11,102 bases of DNA from DASPKS01 sp035628035 (GTDB lineage: Bacteria; Bacteroidota; Rhodothermia; Rhodothermales; Rubricoccaceae), in contig DASPKS010000107.1 in assembly GCA_035628035.1 (NCBI GenBank), positions 1 to 11,102 on the forward strand. Reading direction: 5' to 3'. The notes under the pieces are model-generated. The model saw only the letters and a program-made list of their open reading frames with translations, was not told the origin of the DNA and ran no database searches. Both the position numbers and the translations under genes were made by a program. Shown piece after piece: positions 6,959 through 11,102 of the stretch (the first letter of the stretch is position 1; every line of letters begins with the position of its first letter).

Positions 6959-7975
6959 CTACTCGGCCGTCTTGGCTGTGTAGACCGGCGCTGTGAGCGG
7001 ACGCCCGGCCACGTGCGCGGCGATCTGCTCGGCGTGCACGCGGCCGTTCTCGATGAACCACGTGCTCGTCTTCCGCCCGCCGCAGACGGTCCCGGCGAGG
7101 TAGAGCCCCGGCCGGCTGCTCTCCATCGTGATGGGGTCGAAGACGGGCGTGCAGTCCGGCCCTTCGACCGCAACGCCGAGCGCGGCGAGGAAGGCGAAGT
7201 CGGGCTGGTAGCCCGTGAGGAGGAGGACGTGGTCGGTGGGGTGGACGACGCGGCCTTCGGGCGTCTGGAGCATGACGGCATCGGGCCGGATCTCCTCGAC
7301 CGTCGTGTGGAAGAACGCGCGGATGGAGCCCTCGCGGATGCGGTTCTCCAGGTCGGGCCGGAGCCAGTACTTCACGGTGGGCCCGATCTCGGGGCCGCGC
7401 ACGACGAGCGTCACGTCGGCGCCATGGCGGTACCCGTCGAGCGCCGCCTTCGCGGCCGAGTTCTTCGCGCCAACGATGAGGAGCCGCCGTCCGACGTACG
7501 GGTACGGCTCCTTGTAGTAGTGCGCGACGTGCGGGAGGTCCTCGCCCGATACGCCGAGCCGGTTGGGCTGGTCGAAGAACCCGATGGCGACGGCCACCTT
7601 CCGCGCAGCGTGCGCGCCCTTGTCCGTCACGACGGTGAAGGCGCCGTCGTCGCCGTCCACGCGGAGGACGCGCTCGTAGAGCCGCACGTCGAGGCGCTCA
7701 CGCTGGGCCACGCCGCGGTAGTAGTCGAGCACCTCCTCGCGGAGCGGCTTGTAGCGGGCCGTCGGCAGCGGGTGGCCGCCGATCTCCAGGAGGTCCGGCG
7801 TCGAGAAGAACTCCATCCCGACGGGGTAGCCGACGAGCGAGTGGACGAGCGCGCCCTTCTCCACGACGCACGCCTTGAGGTCCGCCCGCTTCGCCGCGAG
7901 CGCGCACGCCAGCCCGATGGGCCCGGCGCCGACGACGAGGAGGTCGACCGGAACGGAGGCGCCGTTGCGATCCAT
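6959..7975 (-). CDS. ypdA: YpdA-family FAD/NADPH-dependent oxidoreductase (putative bacillithiol disulfide reductase)
   Basis: Predicted cytoplasmic flavoprotein of 338 residues, related to thioredoxin reductase but without its CxxC. YpdA (Bdr) uses NADPH to reduce oxidised bacillithiol in Firmicutes, and Bacteroidota also carry homologues. Visible features are the FAD-binding GAGPIG at 16-21, EKGALVHSLVGYP near 39-51 and FFSTPDLLEIG near 57-66, both diagnostic for YpdA. The second nucleotide-binding motif is IVGAKNSA at 167-174, followed by LTGYQPDFAFL at 253-263 and a C-terminal LAGTVCGG with FIENGRVHAEQI. The ATG at 7975 lies one base after the tadA stop (TGAGATG), so translational coupling is likely. 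A longer in-frame reading up to 8305 runs through tadA in another frame and is rejected. The cysteine expected after GxGP (Cys14 in Staphylococcus aureus) is Ile20 here. Family assignment is firm; the bacillithiol substrate is inferred. Confidence 0.88.
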   Translation of the reverse strand: MDRNGASVPVDLLVVGAGPIGLACALAAKRADLKACVVEKGALVHSLVGYPVGMEFFSTPDLLEIGGHPLPTARYKPLREEVLDYYRGVAQRERLDVRLYERVLRVDGDDGAFTVVTDKGAHAARKVAVAIGFFDQPNRLGVSGEDLPHVAHYYKEPYPYVGRRLLIVGAKNSAAKAALDGYRHGADVTLVVRGPEIGPTVKYWLRPDLENRIREGSIRAFFHTTVEEIRPDAVMLQTPEGRVVHPTDHVLLLTGYQPDFAFLAALGVAVEGPDCTPVFDPITMESSRPGLYLAGTVCGGRKTSTWFIENGRVHAEQIAAHVAGRPLTAPVYTAKTAE

Positions 7976-7976
7976 C

Positions 7977-8483
7977 TCAGGCGGGTGCACCGTCCCCGCC
8001 GGGCACGCCCGAGGCCGCGCGGCGCTGGCGGAAGAACTGGCGCAAGAGGTCGGCCGACGCCTCGGCTTCGACGCCCGAGAGCGTTTCGATGCGGTGGTTA
8101 AGGCGCGGGTCGTCCTGGATGGTGTAGAGCGTGCCGCAGGCGCCCGCCTTCTCGTCGAACGCGCCGAAGACGAGCTTGGAGACGCGCGCCCACACGATGG
8201 CCCCCGCGCACATCGGGCAGGGTTCGAGCGTGACGTAGAGCGTGCAGCCGTCGAGGAACTTCGAGCCGACGGCCTCGCAGGCGGCCGTGAGCGCGAGGAG
8301 CTCACCGTGGGCCGTCGGATCGCCCAGCCGCTCGACCTGGTTGTGCCCCCGTCCGACGATCACGCCATCCCTCACGACGACGGCCCCGATGGGCACCTCG
8401 CCCGCTTCGAGCGCCCGCTCGGCCTCCTTCAGCGCAAGGCGCATCCAGCGGCGGTGCGGGTCGAGAAGAGAGGAGAGAGACAC
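7977..8483 (-). CDS. tadA: tRNA-specific adenosine deaminase
   Basis: TadA deaminates adenosine 34 to inosine in the anticodon of tRNA-Arg(ACG), which lets one tRNA read CGU, CGC and CGA. The 168-residue protein has the full zinc deaminase core: PTAHGE with zinc ligand His59 and proton-shuttling Glu61, and LEPCPMCAGA with zinc ligands Cys89 and Cys92. The start is GTG at 8483, with no Shine-Dalgarno. An ATG at 8444 would remove the DPHRRW segment that precedes MRLAL, which aligns with HEYWMRHAL at the N-terminus of E. coli TadA, so GTG is preferred. The usual HAE motif reads HGE here. The C-terminal tail past residue ~155 is Gly/Ala/Pro-rich and likely disordered. The gene is followed after one base by ypdA, and its start lies 11 nt after a heptad-phased inverted repeat. 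Confidence 0.93.
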   Translation of the reverse strand: MSLSSLLDPHRRWMRLALKEAERALEAGEVPIGAVVVRDGVIVGRGHNQVERLGDPTAHGELLALTAACEAVGSKFLDGCTLYVTLEPCPMCAGAIVWARVSKLVFGAFDEKAGACGTLYTIQDDPRLNHRIETLSGVEAEASADLLRQFFRQRRAASGVPGGDGAPA

Positions 8484-8494
8484 GGCGACGAATG

Positions 8495-8562
8495 CTAAAC
8501 GATGAACGCTGAATCCTGAAGGGGGCTACTTGATCCTTCAGCGCTCCTCCTTCATCATTCAG
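8495..8562 (-). repeat. Heptanucleotide-phased inverted repeat between arcA and tadA
   Basis: From 8491 to about 8567 the plus strand reads as successive 7-base words: AATGCTA, AACGATG, AACGCTG, AATCCTG, then later ATCCTTC, AGCGCTC, CTCCTTC, ATCATTC. The two halves are complementary. Arms 8551-8562 and 8495-8506 pair over 12 bp (two G-U in the arcA-sense RNA). Arms 8537-8543 and 8507-8513 pair over 7 bp. They are separated by a one-sided bulge of exactly 7 nt (8544-8550, GGAGGAG in the sense strand), with a 23-nt loop. The base of the stem includes the arcA TGA (8561-8559). It may terminate or attenuate transcription between arcA and tadA, or be a dispersed intergenic repeat. There is no strong T tract. 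Confidence 0.6.
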
Positions 8563-9833
8563 GCCTCGCGAACGAGCGGCATCGTCATGCAGCGGGGGCC
8601 GCCGCGCCCGCGCGAGAGCTCGTGGCCGCCGAGGCGGATCCCGAGGGGGCCCTTCCGCGGCACGTCGCCGTCGGTAAAGAAGTCGAGGAAGCTCTCGGCG
8701 TCGACGATGTGGAAGCCGTGGTCGCGGAGGGCCGCCCACGTCTGCCGGTTCCGCTCGTAGCCGACCACGAGGCCGGGCGCCACCGCAAAGAGGTTCGCCC
8801 CGTCGGTCCACTGCTCGCGGCGCTGGTTGATGAGGCGGTCGCCGCCGCAGGGGATGAACGTGAACGTGCGGCCGGTCATCTCTTCCAGCGCCGCCTTGAG
8901 GTTGGGGAGCACGCGCGTGCGGAACCGCCCGCGCTCCCCGGAGGGGTCCCGTTCGAGGTGGAACACGTTGTTCCGGTCGGCCTCGACGATGGGGGGGAAG
9001 ACCACACACGTGTCCTCGTCGGCGAACGTGAACACCGTGTCGAGGTGCATGCACGCGCGCTGCTTCGGGAGGTTCACCATCAGCACGTGCTCGACGGGGG
9101 TGTTCTCGAGGAGCGCCTCGGTGACGGCCATCACGCCGCCGAAGCTCGTCCGCTCGGAGTGCCCGATGAGGACGATCCTTTCGTTGACGACGATGAGGTC
9201 GCCGCCCTCGAACGAGACGTCGGAGGGGAGCGCGATGAGGCCGGCGCGGTGGGCGGCGAACCGCCCGTGGTGCCGAAGGACGACGGAGACGATCACGCTC
9301 TCGGGCACGCGCGCCGCCTTCGCCGCGAGGCTGAGGATGACGTGGCGGCCGACGACGGCCGACAGGTCACGTGTGAACATCAGGTTCGGGAGGGGGTGCG
9401 CCGTCACCGGGAGGTCGCTCTGGCCCGTGAGGGCGAAGCGGTGGAGGGCCTCGGGCGGGAGCGCCTTCAGCTCGCGCTCGTAGGCCTCATAGTTCCGCGC
9501 GGGGAGTGCCCGGCAGAGGCTCTCCACGTAGTCGTGGCGGGCGTCCTCCGAGGCGAACGCCTCGAGGAGGAGGTGGGAGAGCTGGAGGACAGCGTCGGGC
9601 CGGCCCACGATCCGCTCGAACAGCCCGCACAGCACCTCGTGCTCCTCGCACGCCAGCTCCCCGAAGAGGATGTCGTCGAAGAGGAGCTCGTCCTTGTTCT
9701 CGGGCGAGACGAGCACCATCTCCTCGCCGGGGGTGTGGACGACCACCTGCCGCAGCCGCGCCGTCTCGGAGGTGACGTGGAGCGGGAGGGTGTCGGTCGC
9801 GGGCGCGGGGGGAGCGGTGGTGGGGGCAGGCAC
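8559..9833 (-). CDS. arcA: Arginine deiminase
   Basis: Hydrolyses L-arginine to L-citrulline and ammonia, the first step of the arginine deiminase pathway, in the cytoplasm. The 424-residue length is normal for the family. The conserved blocks appear in order: NLMFTRD (150-156, substrate-binding Asp156), FEGGD (208-212, Glu209), HLDTVFT (263-269, catalytic His263 with Asp265) and, near the C-terminus, GRGGPRCMTMPL with nucleophile Cys415. All the expected catalytic residues seem to be present, so the enzyme is probably active. The start is GTG at 9833; no other start codon lies between it and the upstream in-frame stop. The first ~16 residues are Pro/Ala/Thr-rich and probably unstructured. 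The partners arcB (ornithine carbamoyltransferase), arcC (carbamate kinase) and arcD (antiporter) are not in this window, so energy recovery through the full pathway is not shown. A candidate promoter lies just upstream. Confidence 0.95.
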   Translation of the reverse strand: MPAPTTAPPAPATDTLPLHVTSETARLRQVVVHTPGEEMVLVSPENKDELLFDDILFGELACEEHEVLCGLFERIVGRPDAVLQLSHLLLEAFASEDARHDYVESLCRALPARNYEAYERELKALPPEALHRFALTGQSDLPVTAHPLPNLMFTRDLSAVVGRHVILSLAAKAARVPESVIVSVVLRHHGRFAAHRAGLIALPSDVSFEGGDLIVVNERIVLIGHSERTSFGGVMAVTEALLENTPVEHVLMVNLPKQRACMHLDTVFTFADEDTCVVFPPIVEADRNNVFHLERDPSGERGRFRTRVLPNLKAALEEMTGRTFTFIPCGGDRLINQRREQWTDGANLFAVAPGLVVGYERNRQTWAALRDHGFHIVDAESFLDFFTDGDVPRKGPLGIRLGGHELSRGRGGPRCMTMPLVREA

Positions 9834-9860
9834 GGCAGCGCGCGGGGTTGCTAGGGCTGA

Positions 9861-9889
9861 AGCATAGCCCGGAACGCCCGCGCGGGCAA
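9861..9889 (-). promoter_or_regulatory. Candidate promoter of arcA
   Basis: On the minus strand TTGCCC (9889-9884) and TATGCT (9866-9861) are separated by 17 nt. Each box matches the sigma70 consensus at four of six positions. The predicted transcription start, near 9854, would leave a ~20-nt leader before the arcA GTG. A separate promoter makes sense because the gap to the upstream gene is 139 bp. The match is moderate and untested for a Bacteroidota-type sigma factor. Confidence 0.4.
9876..9887. other. Perfect 12-bp palindrome overlapping the arcA -35 region
   Basis: GCCCGCGCGGGC at 9876-9887 is its own reverse complement. It covers part of the proposed -35 box (9884-9889) and the spacer, so a repressor bound there would block the promoter. 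GC-rich palindromes of this size occur by chance in such DNA, so this is only a candidate operator. Confidence 0.25.
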
Positions 9890-9913
9890 GCTGGATCGGG
9901 GGGGCCGGCGAAT

Positions 9914-9941
9914 CCCCTCAAACCGCAAACGAGCCCCTCAA
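9914..9941 (-). repeat. Direct repeat TTGAGGGG, two copies 20 bp apart, upstream of arcA
   Basis: Plus-strand CCCCTCAA occurs at 9914-9921 and again at 9934-9941, exactly 20 bp apart (about two helical turns). On the arcA sense strand this is TTGAGGGG at roughly -60 and -80 from the proposed start site. A third, partial copy (CCCCTCC) is at 9946-9952. The spacing would put two regulator subunits on the same face of the DNA. The rest of the 139-bp gap holds short GC-rich palindromic scraps and no clear terminator for the upstream gene. Confidence 0.35.
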
Positions 9942-9972
9942 CAGGCCCCTCCGGGGACCCGGCCCGGTTGGG

Positions 9973-10164
9973 CTAGTACCGTCGCCGGTCGCGGACGAGC
10001 TCGAAGAACCGGAGGACGGCCGCCACCACGAGGAGTACGAGGAGGAGCTTGAGCGCGATCCCCAGCAGCCACATCCCCACCTTGAACAGGACGACGAGCA
10101 GGGCGAGCGCCACCATCAGCACGATGGCGACGAGCACGAGCTGGAGGAGGCGCTGGATCAGCAT
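9973..10164 (-). CDS. Small two-helix membrane protein, unknown function
   Basis: A 63-residue protein, MLIQRLLQLV to the basic tail ELVRDRRRY. Residues ~4-27 and ~30-53 are almost wholly hydrophobic and are separated by a short turn with Lys28, so a helical hairpin in the inner membrane is likely. The RDRRR tail would sit in the cytoplasm by the positive-inside rule. A single Lys39 lies within the second helix. The ATG at 10164 is 10 nt after the stop of the beta-propeller gene, and GGGAG (10182-10178) lies 13 nt upstream inside that gene's end, so the two are probably co-transcribed. The frame stays open further upstream, but that part is an Arg/Ser/Pro-rich shadow of the propeller gene. 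No family was recognised. Confidence 0.65.
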   Translation of the reverse strand: MLIQRLLQLVLVAIVLMVALALLVVLFKVGMWLLGIALKLLLVLLVVAAVLRFFELVRDRRRY

Positions 10165-10174
10165 TGTTATGGAG

Positions 10175-11102
10175 CTACTCCCGTCGGAGGAACAGTTCGA
10201 GCGAAGATAGCGGGCGGCCGAGGGCGTCGACGCCGCCGGCCAGCAGTATTCGGCCACTCGGCAGCAAGGTTGCAGTGTGGCTATGGCGCGCCACGCGGAG
10301 CGCCACGTCGTCCGTAGGGAACCGGAAGAAGCGGCCCACCTCGTCGGCGAAGACCTCCAGGCTGCTGAGGGGGGTGCCGTCGGGCGAGCGGCCGCCGGCC
10401 ACGAGCGCGTTTGAGGACAGGAAGGGCGTGGCCGCATGGCCCGTGCGCGCCACGAGGAGCGGGCTCACCGGCTCCTCCAGCACCTCGAAGGGGAAGAAGA
10501 ACGACGACGGGCGGAACCGGAGGCGCGCCGCGACAGGCGAAGCGGGCGAGCCCGGCGCGGTGTACGTCCCGGCAGCGAGGAGCCGCGCGGCATCGTCGTC
10601 TGGGGGCAGCGGCACGAGCACGTGCTCGGCGACCGGCGCGAGGGCACCGATGCCCCCCTCCGGCGAGAGGTTGACGAGGGAGTCGCCGGATGAGGTAGCA
10701 TGGAACTCCAGCACCGTGAGATCGGACCGGGTGCCGAACGAGCCGCCGCTGAGCCGGCCGCGGCCGCCGTAGAGGTACACGAACAGCCGCCCCTCGCGCT
10801 GAAGGAACGTGGCCGCGTGCTCCGTGCGGCCGATGGGTGGCCCGCGAAGGGGGAGCGTCTCGGAGGTGCCGGACGCGGGCGAGAATACCTCCGCCGTTTC
10901 GACGAGGTCGCCGACCTCGTTGGCCTCGGCCTGCCGGGCCCCGCCAACGACGACCACCCGGCCGTCAGGGAGGAGCGTGGCCGTGTGGCCGGCGCGGGCG
11001 ACCTCGAGCGCGCCGGCCTCCGTGACGATGTAGGTCCCCGCGCCCTGTTCGCGGATAGCGATAGCGTCCGTGCGGACCTGCCCGCTCGCACCCACTCCGC
11101 CG
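10175..11102 (-). CDS. Kelch/galactose-oxidase-like beta-propeller protein (5' end outside the window)
   Basis: The frame stays open through 11102, so the N-terminus, and any signal peptide, is missing. A GTG at 11095 is available but has no signal peptide or ribosome site and is probably internal. Counting from that GTG, four Kelch-type blades are recognisable: ARAGHTATLLPDGRVVVVGG (33-52), GRTEHAATF to YLYGGRG (89-113), VARTGHAATPF to ALVAGGRS (215-237) and VARHSHTATLLPSGRILLAGG (268-288), the last two followed by SSLEVF and SSLELF. The H-[TA]-A-T-L then VxGG pattern is that of the galactose oxidase central-domain/Kelch family, whose repeats build a six- or seven-bladed propeller. No catalytic copper ligands of galactose oxidase can be assigned. 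Such proteins are usually extracytoplasmic binding modules. The stop is 10 nt before the small membrane protein. Confidence 0.8.
   Translation of the reverse strand, partial: GGVGASGQVRTDAIAIREQGAGTYIVTEAGALEVARAGHTATLLPDGRVVVVGGARQAEANEVGDLVETAEVFSPASGTSETLPLRGPPIGRTEHAATFLQREGRLFVYLYGGRGRLSGGSFGTRSDLTVLEFHATSSGDSLVNLSPEGGIGALAPVAEHVLVPLPPDDDAARLLAAGTYTAPGSPASPVAARLRFRPSSFFFPFEVLEEPVSPLLVARTGHAATPFLSSNALVAGGRSPDGTPLSSLEVFADEVGRFFRFPTDDVALRVARHSHTATLLPSGRILLAGGVDALGRPLSSLELFLRRE

Noticed and set aside
6955..6960. AGCGCT between the convergent cytochrome and ypdA stops as a shared terminator
   Set aside because: It is only a 6-bp palindrome with no loop. With a 3-bp gap there is no room for a terminator, so transcripts probably overlap at their 3' ends.
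7013..8101. 362-codon plus-strand frame opposite ypdA and tadA
   Set aside because: Arg/Val/Glu/Ala-rich with no motifs, while the minus frame encodes a clear flavoprotein and then a deaminase.
7976..8305. N-terminal extension of YpdA by 110 residues
   Set aside because: The added part is an Arg/Ser/Pro-rich reading of tadA in another frame. YpdA homologues begin a few residues before GxGxxG, as the ATG at 7975 gives.
8622..9854. 410-codon plus-strand frame opposite arcA
   Set aside because: It is a mirror-frame artefact rich in Glu, Val, Asp, Arg and Gly. The minus frame carries all arginine deiminase motifs.
9951..9970. GC-rich palindromic scraps after the small membrane protein gene as a terminator
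   Set aside because: The stems are only 4-5 bp with loops that are too small, and no T tract follows on the minus strand.
10165..10437. Longer (154-residue) version of the small membrane protein
   Set aside because: The extra 91 residues overlap the propeller gene in another frame and have no membrane or domain character.

Overview
The window is very GC-rich and gene-dense. It looks like a member of the Bacteroidota/Rhodothermota lineage, most plausibly a Rhodothermales-type marine bacterium such as Rubricoccaceae. The evidence is a type IX secretion (T9SS) style cargo protein followed by a PorV/PorQ-type outer-membrane protein, a YpdA-type (bacillithiol-linked) reductase, and almost no Shine-Dalgarno sequences in front of genes. 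Three genes start with GTG (the cytochrome, tadA and arcA). The lineage is inferred from gene content only; no rRNA or other marker gene is present.

Plus strand, 1-4781: an outer-membrane cassette. The window opens on the last residues of an upstream ORF that ends like a beta-barrel protein, followed by a 15-bp GC hairpin. Next comes a ~1,200-residue secreted protein with a C-terminal T9SS-type sorting domain, and then a 343-residue PorV/PorQ-family barrel. The likely logic is a receptor, a surface-exposed cargo and an outer-membrane partner made together. A strong stem-loop with a T-rich tail ends this unit at about 4846.

Plus strand, 4856-6955: a single gene for a predicted lipoprotein with seven CxxCH haem-binding motifs and a C-terminal TPR superhelix. 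A sigma70-like promoter lies inside the preceding terminator, so the transcript could be almost leaderless. The gene converges on the minus-strand unit with only 3 bp between the two stop codons.

Minus strand, 11102 down to 6959: a Kelch/galactose-oxidase-like beta-propeller protein (5' end outside the window), a 63-residue two-helix membrane protein, arginine deiminase (arcA), tRNA adenosine deaminase (tadA), and a YpdA-family FAD/NADPH reductase. The first two are 10 nt apart. arcA has its own candidate promoter in a 139-bp gap that also carries a 20-bp-spaced direct repeat and a palindrome. Between arcA and tadA lies a degenerate heptanucleotide-phased inverted repeat that includes the arcA stop codon. 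tadA and ypdA are 1 nt apart and probably translationally coupled.

No RNA gene, CRISPR array, insertion sequence or phage gene was recognised. No clear undescribed multi-gene system is visible. The best leads are the cargo/PorV cassette, the heptaheme-TPR lipoprotein, the YpdA homologue without the expected cysteine, and the heptad-phased repeat.
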